From assembly GCF_037039395.1 (NCBI RefSeq), contig NZ_CP146245.1, forward strand, positions 116,254 to 180,253: a DNA stretch of 64,000 nucleotides, written 5' to 3'. A program made the position numbers and the translations under genes. Positions 33,408 to 42,242 of the stretch are shown one piece after another. This stretch comes from Agrobacterium vitis (lineage in GTDB: Bacteria; Pseudomonadota; Alphaproteobacteria; Rhizobiales; Rhizobiaceae). Every line of letters begins with the position of its first letter. The first letter of the stretch is position 1. Under the pieces are notes generated by a model. It ran no database searches. It had not been told where the DNA came from and saw only the letters and a list, made by a program, of their open reading frames with translations.

Positions 33408-36083
33408 CTACCGGCGGGATAGCGTTAGCAACCTTTGGAACCGAATGTCCGATTCAAGACGCGGGCTCTTCGAAGCGATGTGCTTTAACGCTTTGTCGAG
33501 CCCATTTGGGATGATGGCGGCATCCTCGGCACTAACCGTTTTATCCAATATTGATAGCAAAGCCCCTGCATCCTTTGCAGATTCTATACCCGTTATCGTT
33601 CGCTCATCGGCACTGCGGTCTAGTATGCCGTAGTCCCAGAGCGACCAGCACTGAAAAGGTGTAAGGTACGGCAGAATGAGTTCCGCGGCCTCAGCGTAGT
33701 TCTCGCCGGCTGCCGCCGGGAAATCGGCGAACGCGTCCGATAATATCGGAGATGAGAGCGTCAGTTCTTTCGGCCAAATTTCCTGAAAGAGCTTCTTGAC
33801 TAGCCCAAATCTTTCACCGGCATCCTTTGGCTCCGCCTCGTCGTTCTTGAGATAGTTTTTCATCGCATCAAGCGCACGGGTTCGTACCGGATCTCCCCCG
33901 ATACGCAGCATCTGCTGCGTCAGGTGAGAGGGAATTGTCAGCTTCTGGCCGTCGCGCGTATCAATGATCGTCGAAAACACCACCCGCTGGCTGAGCGAGC
34001 CCCGAGCTTCGTCCAGCAATTCGTTTCCTGCCGCCGCGGCGATCATGTGCGGTCCCAACTCTTCCAGGACGTTTTTCGGAGGCAGAAAGCGACTATGGAC
34101 GAAACCATGCCAGAGTTCGATACTCGCACCAGCCGCCGAGATCAGAGGTTCAAGGAGATTCACTCGTGACCAAGCTTCGTCGGCCGCCCAGTAGTAATTG
34201 AAGCTGCTGAGCAACTGATATTGTGCCTGTAGCTTCGCTTCGCCTTTCGTCTGTTCGATGCCGGCCAACGCGTCGCGCCATGGTGGGTCAGCCAGCGGTT
34301 TCGTGTCTTTCTTGAAGCTCGGGCACGCTCGCATAAAAGCAGAAACGAGATTGCCGACAGCGCTAGAGTAGCTGCGGTCCCGCAGGGGAACATTCTTTTC
34401 GGCGCTCTGGTTCGTCTTTTTAGCTGCGGTGGGCCAAAGAGCCAACCACGCCCGGATGAGATCGTCCTCGCCACTCAATAGCCGGTCCCAGTTCGACATC
34501 CAGGACGTGAGCCCCTGTAGCGCGTTTTCGATCGTCGCCTCGTCTAGACGCGCAATCTCGATACAGGCTTTGAGGGCCACGGGGATCAGCTCTTTGTCTT
34601 CAGGGCTTGCCGTGTCGATCGTAACATTCAGATCGGAGGGCCTGAAACCATAGCCGAAGGCCTGCCACACCTTTTCACGAGCCAGCGACTTCGGCGCTTC
34701 GGCAAGAAGATCAAGAATCAGATCAGGATTCCGTCCAATGAAGTCTGAAGCCGCGCGACTTTTGCTTTCCCATCCTTCGTCACTCAGATGACGCGCAAGT
34801 TCGTCAACAAGTTTTGCAGAAGGAACATCTCCAAAGGTTGGATCGCCGCTTCGATCGTCGATCAATGTTCTAACGCCAGGATTGAAGCCCTCCGTGACGG
34901 AGGCCACGTCACCTTCTCGGGGGTGCTGAAGAAGAGTCTTCGCTAGCCATGCTTCCGTCGGTATCGAAAGATGACCGCCCCCAGCCTTAATTCGCTGCAA
35001 TTCGGTGACGCTCCTGCGCGCAACCGCTCTTTTGGCGTTGTCTTTTCCCATTCTTTTTTTCAGTCTTGCAATCGGTTCGCCATTGACGAGCCGCCGCTCG
35101 ATTGGCGCAATCACATCATCGGGAAGCGAAGACCATCGGACTGCACGGAGTTCCGCAAACTCGGGAAACGCATCCGTCCACCAGAACTCGGTATCGTCCA
35201 AGGAAGCCAGGAATTGACCCACCTCGGTGCCGCTGACGACGGCTTCATCTCGGGCAGCAGCTGCCCAAAGCCGCTTGTACAGTTTCCAGCGATCGGCATC
35301 CCAGACTGCCATTACCCGCAGTGCAGCTGGACGATCAATCTCGCCCAAGCGTTCGAAAACCGCGTAAAGCAGCTTTGTGGTCGGTGCAAACCCTTTACTG
35401 TAGCGGTCCGGTTCTCCTCCCCCTTCAGCAAACTGACCCGCGGGCACGAAATAGACGCGATGCACGAGCCAGACCGTCGAGTCCGCATCGCTAGCAATCA
35501 TCCCGATCCGCCGCGCTTGGTTAAGCCCAGCGAGCAGAACAGCGTTTAGCGCGGTCGCCAGCTCGAAGAGAAAGTCGCGGTCGTTGATGTCCGCCAAACC
35601 AATCTCTTCGGGGGTAAGCCGCTCCGCGCCATCAATCGAAACCCAGAAGATATCTCCGACGGTTTTGGGATGCTTTGCGCGCTTGCGGCCGAACGCTTCG
35701 TATTTTTGGCCGCTCTCGACTTTTATCCGCGGCCGAACAGCTTCGGTAATGAGCTTGATCATTTGAGATGGAGAGGCGCCTGATTTCAGCTCTCGCTTAA
35801 GAAGCAGCCGATCATATGCACCGTCAGTCGTTGAATCGTCCCAATATTCGAGTAGGTAAACCCAAGCCTGCCTGTATGGTTCTGCAACATCTGCGACGCG
35901 GAACTCGAGAAGGTCCTTGAGGGCAGCGCGTTCCGCCAGCTGATCGTACCGCAACGCGAGCGCCCATTCGAGGAATTCGCCGTCTTCGAGACGTTCCATC
36001 GCAAACACGCGCGTGTTCTGCGCGATGATTGCATCGTTATCCGACAATCGCGGTGTTCTCACCTTAACGTCTCCTCGGCGCAT
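33408..36083 (-). CDS. Large protein of unknown family, partner of the SIR2 protein
   Basis: The protein has 891 residues. It is soluble, mostly alpha-helical by composition, with no membrane segment and no NTPase, nuclease or zinc motif I can find. Tryptophan-rich helices such as SFNYYWAADEAWSRVNLLEPLI and FQCWSLWDYGIL suggest helical repeats. Its start overlaps the end of the SIR2 gene by 20 bases, so the two are made together. I recall SIR2-type proteins fused to a long C-terminal DUF4020 region; this may be the split form, but I cannot verify it. In two-gene SIR2 systems the partner usually senses phage or regulates the NADase, which is the inferred role. Confidence 0.6.
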   Translation of the reverse strand: MRRGDVKVRTPRLSDNDAIIAQNTRVFAMERLEDGEFLEWALALRYDQLAERAALKDLLEFRVADVAEPYRQAWVYLLEYWDDSTTDGAYDRLLLKRELKSGASPSQMIKLITEAVRPRIKVESGQKYEAFGRKRAKHPKTVGDIFWVSIDGAERLTPEEIGLADINDRDFLFELATALNAVLLAGLNQARRIGMIASDADSTVWLVHRVYFVPAGQFAEGGGEPDRYSKGFAPTTKLLYAVFERLGEIDRPAALRVMAVWDADRWKLYKRLWAAAARDEAVVSGTEVGQFLASLDDTEFWWTDAFPEFAELRAVRWSSLPDDVIAPIERRLVNGEPIARLKKRMGKDNAKRAVARRSVTELQRIKAGGGHLSIPTEAWLAKTLLQHPREGDVASVTEGFNPGVRTLIDDRSGDPTFGDVPSAKLVDELARHLSDEGWESKSRAASDFIGRNPDLILDLLAEAPKSLAREKVWQAFGYGFRPSDLNVTIDTASPEDKELIPVALKACIEIARLDEATIENALQGLTSWMSNWDRLLSGEDDLIRAWLALWPTAAKKTNQSAEKNVPLRDRSYSSAVGNLVSAFMRACPSFKKDTKPLADPPWRDALAGIEQTKGEAKLQAQYQLLSSFNYYWAADEAWSRVNLLEPLISAAGASIELWHGFVHSRFLPPKNVLEELGPHMIAAAAGNELLDEARGSLSQRVVFSTIIDTRDGQKLTIPSHLTQQMLRIGGDPVRTRALDAMKNYLKNDEAEPKDAGERFGLVKKLFQEIWPKELTLSSPILSDAFADFPAAAGENYAEAAELILPYLTPFQCWSLWDYGILDRSADERTITGIESAKDAGALLSILDKTVSAEDAAIIPNGLDKALKHIASKSPRLESDIRFQRLLTLSRR

Positions 36084-37251
36084 CGCGAACCACCTGGTTC
36101 ATCGTCGTGAGCCATTTCGGTGATGCCTTGCAGGAGGCAAGGAGCCGCGCAAGTTCTGCTTGTTCGCTTGGGTTGCACCGGCTGATGTAGTATCGAAGGA
36201 AGGATTGGGCTGCGACCCCGTCTGGCCCATCAGGATCCAGCTTGGCAACGGTTTTCAGATACGTTTGCACGCGCGCCGTGTTGCGCTTGTCCGGGATGAT
36301 CTCCGACCACCGTGACAAAACCTCAGTCAAGGCTTTATGTTTATTGGCTCGATCGTAGGGTATCGGCGTAATACCGCGCGACTGCCATTCGATCGCCGTG
36401 CGGTCATCTCCCGCTGCGCAACCGACGAACGCGTAGCGAGGCTTGAGGTCATTGAAGTGCCTCTCGTCGGCGGCAATAGCGTTCAGTAGGTAGCGCACGG
36501 GGGAGTCATTGGCGCTGTAGCCGACTAGAACTAGGTGAAAGATGCGGGCTGCGTCGTAGAGAAAGGATGTGACGATATGGCGCCTGAGATATGCGTCGCC
36601 AAAGTCCTGGTCCGTGAGTATCAGCGCCGAGCCCCTTTGCGTTTTGAGCGGCAGCATTCCGTGGATGTGCAGAATTCCTGCAAATTCAGTGTTTCGGCTG
36701 GGGTTTGGAATCTCACCGAGGGCGAAGGCGGAATCTGAATATTTTTCGCGTTTAGCGGCTATGCTAAGAAGACGATCGAAGTTGGTCGTCACTAGCAGCG
36801 TCTGCCCGAAGCGTTGGCCAAGACGCACGAGGGCCGAGTGCAGGGGGTTAGGCTCGACCGTCCGGTCTAGCACCGTCTGCGCTGCCCGCCGAAGGGTACT
36901 GGCTTTGCTCGGGTCGCCATCAATGCGACGCTCCAGCATGCCAAGAACAACATCATATTCGTGTTGGGCAAAAAACTTTAGCTCCGTGCGCTGCTGGTGG
37001 GTTAAAAGATCCTGCACGGTGTCCCACCTAGGGCCGCCCTTCTTCTGCACGGCCGCGAGTGGTCCGCTCATCGCGGGATCTACTTCCGCGTAGATGTCTG
37101 CGACCAAACCGCCGAAATCCGGAAGTGAGGAGGGGGCCGGGTAAGAGGCTCCGGCGCCGACAATGAACAACACTTCGCCATGATCTCTCGCCGTGAGCAA
37201 ATCCATGGGCAGGGGCGGAAGGTCTTTGCCGAGAACAATGGAGGTGGTCAC
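36064..37251 (-). CDS. SIR2-domain protein, probable NADase of a defence system
   Basis: The protein has 395 residues from a GTG at 37251 (an ATG at 37206 would still keep the domain). The SIR2 NAD-binding fold is clear: FIVGAGAS (residues 30-36), TTNFDRLL (155-162), the catalytic-type histidine in HIHGML (H198), and VGYSANDSP (243-251). The zinc-ribbon cysteines of histone deacetylase sirtuins are absent, which fits the SIR2_2 group found in anti-phage systems that destroy NAD. N157 and H198, the pair needed for NAD cleavage, are kept. It is the first gene of a two-gene operon, convergent to the methyltransferase-nuclease pair. Confidence 0.85.
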   Translation of the reverse strand: MTTSIVLGKDLPPLPMDLLTARDHGEVLFIVGAGASYPAPSSLPDFGGLVADIYAEVDPAMSGPLAAVQKKGGPRWDTVQDLLTHQQRTELKFFAQHEYDVVLGMLERRIDGDPSKASTLRRAAQTVLDRTVEPNPLHSALVRLGQRFGQTLLVTTNFDRLLSIAAKREKYSDSAFALGEIPNPSRNTEFAGILHIHGMLPLKTQRGSALILTDQDFGDAYLRRHIVTSFLYDAARIFHLVLVGYSANDSPVRYLLNAIAADERHFNDLKPRYAFVGCAAGDDRTAIEWQSRGITPIPYDRANKHKALTEVLSRWSEIIPDKRNTARVQTYLKTVAKLDPDGPDGVAAQSFLRYYISRCNPSEQAELARLLASCKASPKWLTTMNQVVRDAPRRR

Positions 37252-37513
37252 TTGCGGCTTTCGTGTGAGAGGGGATGTGGTTGCACCTTAGACGCGAGCA
37301 GCGCTGTCCGCAACGCAGTGGATCTTACTCCTCTCGTTGAACCCAAATCCCTTTGATCCGCTCGTTGACAAGCGGGAGCAAGATTTTTCAATAGTTTGGC
37401 AGTGCTGAACAGCGGGTCGGCGGCTCGGATCCCATCAAGAGCGAAGAGGAACCAGAGGTTGGCGCCCGCCTCTCTATCGGGTGCAGACAGACGGTATGAA
37501 GAGGCGGGCGAGC

Positions 37514-38428
37514 CTACGCCTGCTCGGCATATCGGTCGACATTTGCGTCGAGAAGTTCCAGCAACTGGTCGCGTCCGGGATCACGAACAGCTTTTGCCCA
37601 GGCTGCGGCAAGAGGCAGTTTCCGGAGTGAAATGCCGCCAACCGTCATGAGGGGAACGAAAGTCACCCCGGATACCGCGAGTTTCGCGGTCCAGCGTGGG
37701 ACGATGGCAGATCCGATTCCTGCCGCAACGAGGTTGATAATCGTTTGTTTCTCGTCAGCAATTTGGGCTATGCGCGGGTGTAGTCCGGCGTCCTCGAAAA
37801 GTTTCATGGTCAGGTCATAGCTGTGGGGGCGAGAGCGGCGCTCTGGCACGATGAGGGGCTCGTCGCGCAGTTCATCGACGGAGATCCGCTCGCGGTTCGC
37901 GAGCGGATGCGTGACAGGCAGTGCAATAACGGGTGTTTCCTGCGTGAGGGTGCGAACGACCAGGTTCCGGTTCAGTCCATCTCGAGGTCGAATAAAGACG
38001 ATATCCAGACGCCCGGCAATCAGTTTTGGAATGAGACGTATCGACTTGTCTTCGACAAGTTGCGTGATGATCCTGGGGAATCGCTCCCGAAAATCATGCA
38101 GCAGCGGCGGTATAAGACCTGCTGCAGCGCTGTCTATCGCACCTATGCGGAGCACGGTCGCCTGCTCAGTTCTCCTTGATCGAAACTCTTCCGCAAGTGT
38201 CTGGAGACGATGGAGAAGGGGCCTCGCCTCCTCTAGCAAGGCGACTCCATCTTCGGTCAGGGCGACACTTCGGGTTGTCCGTGACATGAGGCGAGTGCCG
38301 AGGGACTCCTCCAACAGTCTTACATGCCGTCCCAGCGATGCCGGCAGCATTCCCATTTTCTGTGCAGCCCTACCGAAATGCAGTTCTTCGGCCGCAGCGA
38401 CGAAGCATTTTAATTGTTCCAGTTCCAT
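37514..38428 (-). CDS. ttuA: LysR-type regulator of tartrate use
   Basis: The protein has 304 residues. The N-terminal winged helix-turn-helix ([45 protein letters not shown]) and the periplasmic-binding-like effector domain (from about residue 90) are complete. It is divergent from the tartrate transporter gene, the usual place for a LysR activator. In A. vitis the regulator in this place is called ttuA, and the five following genes match ttuB-E in order. An A/T-rich imperfect palindrome at 38439-38459 is a candidate binding site. Confidence 0.8.
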   Translation of the reverse strand: MELEQLKCFVAAAEELHFGRAAQKMGMLPASLGRHVRLLEESLGTRLMSRTTRSVALTEDGVALLEEARPLLHRLQTLAEEFRSRRTEQATVLRIGAIDSAAAGLIPPLLHDFRERFPRIITQLVEDKSIRLIPKLIAGRLDIVFIRPRDGLNRNLVVRTLTQETPVIALPVTHPLANRERISVDELRDEPLIVPERRSRPHSYDLTMKLFEDAGLHPRIAQIADEKQTIINLVAAGIGSAIVPRWTAKLAVSGVTFVPLMTVGGISLRKLPLAAAWAKAVRDPGRDQLLELLDANVDRYAEQA

Positions 38429-38438
38429 GACATGCCTT

Positions 38439-38459
38439 TATATCATTTGATTATATAAT
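38439..38459. promoter_or_regulatory. Candidate LysR operator between ttuA and ttuB
   Basis: TATATCATTTGATTATATAA is an A/T-rich imperfect palindrome 11 bases upstream of the ttuA start, in the 123-base gap between divergent genes. LysR sites commonly have this T-N11-A form. There is no experimental support. Confidence 0.4.
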
Positions 38460-38551
38460 TACAGCATTGTCGCTTGGGAGGAAAGTACGAATTAACGTCT
38501 TTCCCGAAGGCGCAGGAGGTGCGCCCAACGGATCATTGGGAGGAGTTCGCT

Positions 38552-39853
38552 ATGAACAGCGACCTGGAGACGCGCGTTCTGCGCAAAATCACTCTGCGCA
38601 TCGTGCCATTTATCATGCTACTTTATTTTGTAGCGTTCCTGGACCGGGTGAATATCGGTTTCGCCGCACTGACCATGAACGAGGACCTTGGATTTTCCTC
38701 GACTGTCTTCGGTATCGGAGCAGGCATCTTCTTCGTCGGCTACTTCCTGTTCGAAGTTCCGTCCAACCTCATTCTCAACAAAGTCGGTGCGCGCATCTGG
38801 ATTGCCCGCGTCATGATCACCTGGGGGATCGTGTCCGGCCTCATGGCGTTCGTACAGGGAACAACAAGTTTCTATGCGTTACGCTTCCTTCTCGGCGTTG
38901 CCGAGGCGGGCTTTTTCCCGGGGATTATCCTTTACCTGAGCTTTTGGTTTCCGGCTCGCCGACGTGCGGCAGTGACAGCGATTTTCATGGCCGCAGCCCC
39001 GCTTTCGACCGTCCTCGGTTCGCCGATCTCCGGAGCGCTCATGGAGATGCATGGTTTCCTCGGTCTTGCCGGCTGGCAGTGGATGTTCCTGATTGAAGCC
39101 GCTCCTGCGGTCATCCTCGGCGTCGTCGTCCTCTTTTACCTCACCGACCGTCCGGAAAAAGCCAAGTGGCTCTCGGAAGATGAGCGCAACTGGCTTGTGA
39201 AGACGATGAACGCTGAGCAGGCCGCAAAGGGCAAGGCCAGCCACAGCATTCTTGCAGGGCTCGCTGACATTCGGGTTATCGCGCTCGCCCTTGTCTATTT
39301 CGGTACGTCCGCCGGCCTTTACACCCTCGGCATCTGGGCGCCGCAGATCATCAAGGAGTTCGGCCTATCGTCCCTTCAGGTCGGCTTTATCAACGCGGTA
39401 CCGGGCATTTTCGCAGTTGTTGCAATGGTTCTCTGGGCGCGTCATTCCGACAAGACCGGTGAACGGACCTGGCATGTGGTTGGCGCGTGTCTGCTTGCCG
39501 CCGTCGGGCTTGCCTTTGCCACGGGTGCGACAAGCGTCTTCACCGTCCTTATTGCGCTGACGCTCGTTAACATCGGCATCAGCTGCTCGAAGCCGCCGCT
39601 TTGGAGCATGCCCACGCTCTTCCTGTCAGGACCAGCGGCCGCAGCCGGTATCGCTACCATCAACTCGATCGGTAACCTGGGCGGCTTCGTTGGTCCCTCG
39701 ATGATCGGCTGGATCAAAGACACTACGGGCAGCTTTGCGGGCGGGCTCTACTTCGTCGCCGGCCTGCTGGTCGTATCCGCGATCGTGACGCTCGTGTTGT
39801 CGCATACCGCACCGGAAAACGGGGGCAAAGTCGCCCCGGTCCAACATCGTTAA
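38552..39853 (+). CDS. ttuB: Tartrate MFS transporter
   Basis: The protein has 433 residues from the ATG behind GGAGGAG; the frame opens earlier, but that start fits the membrane topology. It is a 12-helix member of the anion:cation symporter (ACS) family of the major facilitator superfamily, in the inner membrane. Segment 1 (IVPFIMLLYFVAFLDRVNIGFA) carries the DRxNIG signature of phthalate/tartrate-type carriers. It is the first gene of the operon ttuB-ttuC-ttuD-ttuE. Tartrate is the likely substrate because of the neighbours and the match to the A. vitis operon. Confidence 0.85.
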   Translation: MNSDLETRVLRKITLRIVPFIMLLYFVAFLDRVNIGFAALTMNEDLGFSSTVFGIGAGIFFVGYFLFEVPSNLILNKVGARIWIARVMITWGIVSGLMAFVQGTTSFYALRFLLGVAEAGFFPGIILYLSFWFPARRRAAVTAIFMAAAPLSTVLGSPISGALMEMHGFLGLAGWQWMFLIEAAPAVILGVVVLFYLTDRPEKAKWLSEDERNWLVKTMNAEQAAKGKASHSILAGLADIRVIALALVYFGTSAGLYTLGIWAPQIIKEFGLSSLQVGFINAVPGIFAVVAMVLWARHSDKTGERTWHVVGACLLAAVGLAFATGATSVFTVLIALTLVNIGISCSKPPLWSMPTLFLSGPAAAAGIATINSIGNLGGFVGPSMIGWIKDTTGSFAGGLYFVAGLLVVSAIVTLVLSHTAPENGGKVAPVQHR

Positions 39854-39874
39854 ATCTCAAAGTGGAGAAAAGAC

Positions 39875-40945
39875 ATGCGTGAATACAAGATTGCAGCGAT
39901 CCCTGCGGATGGGATTGGTCCCGAGGTTATAGCTGCGGGTCTTCAGGTTCTGGAGGCGCTGGAACAGCGCAGCGGTGACTTCAAGATCCATACCGAAACC
40001 TTCGACTGGGGTTCGGACTATTACAAGAAGCACGGCGTGATGATGCCGGCCGACGGGCTGGACAAGCTGAAGAAGTTCGATGCGATCTTTTTCGGTGCGG
40101 TCGGCGCCCCTGACGTTCCCGACCATATCACGCTCTGGGGCCTGCGCCTGCCGATCTGCCAGGGGTTCGACCAGTACGCCAATGTGCGCCCGACGAAGAT
40201 CCTGCCCGGCATCACGCCGCCCTTGCGCAATTGCGGTCCAGGCGATCTCGACTGGGTCATCGTGCGGGAGAATTCCGAAGGCGAGTATTCCGGCCATGGC
40301 GGCCGCGCCCATAGGGGCCTTCCGGAAGAGGTCGGCACGGAAGTGGCGATCTTCACCCGCGTCGGCGTGACCCGCATTATGCGCTACGCCTTCAAGCTGG
40401 CCCAGGCGCGCCCGCGCAAACTGCTGACTGTCGTCACCAAGTCGAACGCCCAGCGCCATGGCATGGTGATGTGGGACGAGATCGCGGCCGAAGTGGCGAC
40501 GGAGTTCCCGGATGTCACCTGGGACAAGATGCTGGTTGATGCAATGACGGTGCGCATGACGCTGAAGCCGGAGACGCTGGATACGATCGTGGCGACCAAT
40601 CTGCATGCCGACATCCTGTCGGATCTGGCTGGTGCTCTCGCTGGCAGCCTCGGGGTTGCGCCGACGGCCAACATCGACCCGGAGCGCCGTTTCCCATCAA
40701 TGTTTGAGCCGATCCACGGATCTGCCTTCGACATTACCGGCAAGGGTATCGCCAACCCGATCGCCACTTTCTGGACTGCCGCGCAGATGCTCGAGCATCT
40801 CGGTGAACGCGACGCCGCCGCACGGCTGATGAGCGCCGTCGAGCGCGTGACCGAAGCGGGTATCCTGACCCCTGACGTGGGTGGCACCGCCAACACCAGG
40901 CAAGTCACCGAAGCCGTATGCAACGCAATCGCAGGATCGAATATC
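39875..40945 (+). repeat. Direct repeat, ttuC copy 1
   Basis: This 1071-base stretch is repeated in the same orientation at 45655-46725. Counting by eye I find about 16 mismatches, mostly silent, and no gaps. Flanks on both sides are unrelated. Confidence 0.95.
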
Positions 40946-40969
40946 TTGAAGATGGCCGCTGCAGAATGA
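39875..40969 (+). CDS. ttuC: Tartrate dehydrogenase, copy 1
   Basis: The protein has 364 residues. It belongs to the beta-decarboxylating dehydrogenase family (with isopropylmalate dehydrogenase) that oxidises tartrate and D-malate with NAD. Visible family parts are IPADGIGPEVI (N terminus), RENSEGEYSGHGGR, the metal-site DAMTVRM and DILSDLAGALAGSLGVAPTANI. It lies between ttuB and ttuD and overlaps ttuD by four bases (ATGA). The first 1071 bases are repeated at 45655-46725 with about 16 differences. Residue 50 is Asp here and Ala in copy 2, and the C terminus ends LKMAAAE. Confidence 0.92.
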   Translation: MREYKIAAIPADGIGPEVIAAGLQVLEALEQRSGDFKIHTETFDWGSDYYKKHGVMMPADGLDKLKKFDAIFFGAVGAPDVPDHITLWGLRLPICQGFDQYANVRPTKILPGITPPLRNCGPGDLDWVIVRENSEGEYSGHGGRAHRGLPEEVGTEVAIFTRVGVTRIMRYAFKLAQARPRKLLTVVTKSNAQRHGMVMWDEIAAEVATEFPDVTWDKMLVDAMTVRMTLKPETLDTIVATNLHADILSDLAGALAGSLGVAPTANIDPERRFPSMFEPIHGSAFDITGKGIANPIATFWTAAQMLEHLGERDAAARLMSAVERVTEAGILTPDVGGTANTRQVTEAVCNAIAGSNILKMAAAE

Positions 40970-42234
40970 CCTGGAACGATGTGTCCGCTCGCCAGGTGCT
41001 GCGTCGAATTTTCGACGCAGCCGTTGCCAGCGCGGATCCGAAAATAGCTGTTGTCAACAACCTCCCAGAGCGTCCCAGAGGTCGCTGCGTTGTGGTGGGA
41101 GCGGGCAAGGCGTCGGCTGCGATGGCGGCTGCGGTCGACGCCGCCTGGCCCGATGTCGATCTCTCGGGCATCGTGGTCACTCGCTACGGCCACGCCGTTC
41201 CGGCGGGACGCATCGAAATCCTGGAGGCCTCCCACCCCGTCCCGGATGAGATGAGCATCAAGGCTGCAGAGAAGATTTTCGTTGCGGTTCAGGGCCTTGG
41301 TCCGGACGATCTCGTGGTGGCTCTCATCTCCGGCGGCGGTTCGTCATTGCTTGTATCGCCTGCGGGCAAGATGACTTTGGCCGACAAAAGGGCGGTCAAT
41401 CAGGCGCTGCTTGCCAGCGGTGCTACCATCTCCGAGATGAACACCGTCCGTAAGCATCTTTCCGCTATCAAGGGAGGCCGTCTGGCCCGCGCAGCACTGC
41501 CAGCAAAACTGGTGACACTGGTCATCTCCGACGTGCCGGGTGATGATCCATCGGAGATCGCCTCGGGTCCAACGGTCGCGGATCCGACCACCTTGGCAGA
41601 CGCAGCAGCCATCGTCGCCCGCTACGGCATTGACCTGCCCGAGTCTGCGCGCGCAGTGCTGGTGCAAGGCAACGAGACGCCTAAGGCAGAGGAGGTCGCA
41701 GGCGAGATTCGGCTGGTTGCTGCCCCCTCGATAGCGCTCGATGCGGCCGCCGCGGCTGCGCTAGATGCCGGCTTGTGTCCACTTATCCTCGGAGATGCCC
41801 TGGAAGGTGAGGCTCGCGAAATGGGGCGTGTCATGGCGGGCATCGCGCTGTCCGCGCGCGACAAGGGCCTGCCTGTAGCAGCACCTGCCATCATCCTGTC
41901 CGGTGGTGAGGGCACTGTTTCCCTTGGTGGCATGATCGACGGGCGAGGTGGAAGAAATACGGAATTCCTTCTAAGCCTTGCGGTTGCCCTTAAGGGAGCT
42001 TCCGGCATCTGGGCCATCGCCGGTGATACTGATGGTATCGACGGTGTCGAGGATGCTGCCGGTGCGCTGGTCGCGCCGGACAGTCTTATCCGAATGCGCG
42101 ATGCTGGTATCGATCCACGGGCGACCTTGTCTGCCCATGATAGTTACACGGCCTTCAAGGCCATCGGCGACCTGGTGGTCACAGGCCCAACGCTTACGAA
42201 CGTCAACGACATCCGCGCAATTCTCATAGGTTAG
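40966..42234 (+). CDS. ttuD: Glycerate 2-kinase/hydroxypyruvate reductase, MOFRL family
   Basis: The protein has 422 residues from the ATG overlapping the ttuC stop. It has the DUF4147-MOFRL architecture: VVVGAGKASAAMAAAVD near residue 45, ISGGGSSLLVSPA at about 123-135, and the MOFRL domain with SGGEGTVS and RGGRNTEFLLSLAV toward the end. TtuD was first described as a hydroxypyruvate reductase, but the family phosphorylates D-glycerate to 2-phosphoglycerate. That reaction joins it to the pyruvate kinase next door. Both functions are listed because the sequence cannot decide between them. Confidence 0.85.
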   Translation: MTWNDVSARQVLRRIFDAAVASADPKIAVVNNLPERPRGRCVVVGAGKASAAMAAAVDAAWPDVDLSGIVVTRYGHAVPAGRIEILEASHPVPDEMSIKAAEKIFVAVQGLGPDDLVVALISGGGSSLLVSPAGKMTLADKRAVNQALLASGATISEMNTVRKHLSAIKGGRLARAALPAKLVTLVISDVPGDDPSEIASGPTVADPTTLADAAAIVARYGIDLPESARAVLVQGNETPKAEEVAGEIRLVAAPSIALDAAAAAALDAGLCPLILGDALEGEAREMGRVMAGIALSARDKGLPVAAPAIILSGGEGTVSLGGMIDGRGGRNTEFLLSLAVALKGASGIWAIAGDTDGIDGVEDAAGALVAPDSLIRMRDAGIDPRATLSAHDSYTAFKAIGDLVVTGPTLTNVNDIRAILIG

Positions 42235-42242
42235 GTTTGGAC

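Noticed and set aside
39857..40606. A long open frame antisense to ttuC, repeated at 45562-46386
   Set aside because: It is present only because it mirrors a high-G+C coding strand; it is duplicated because ttuC is. It has no ribosome site and His/Arg-rich random composition.
39875..40969. leuB (isopropylmalate dehydrogenase)
   Set aside because: It is the same superfamily, but the IGPE N terminus, RENSEGEYSGHGGR and the ttu gene order fit tartrate/D-malate dehydrogenase better.
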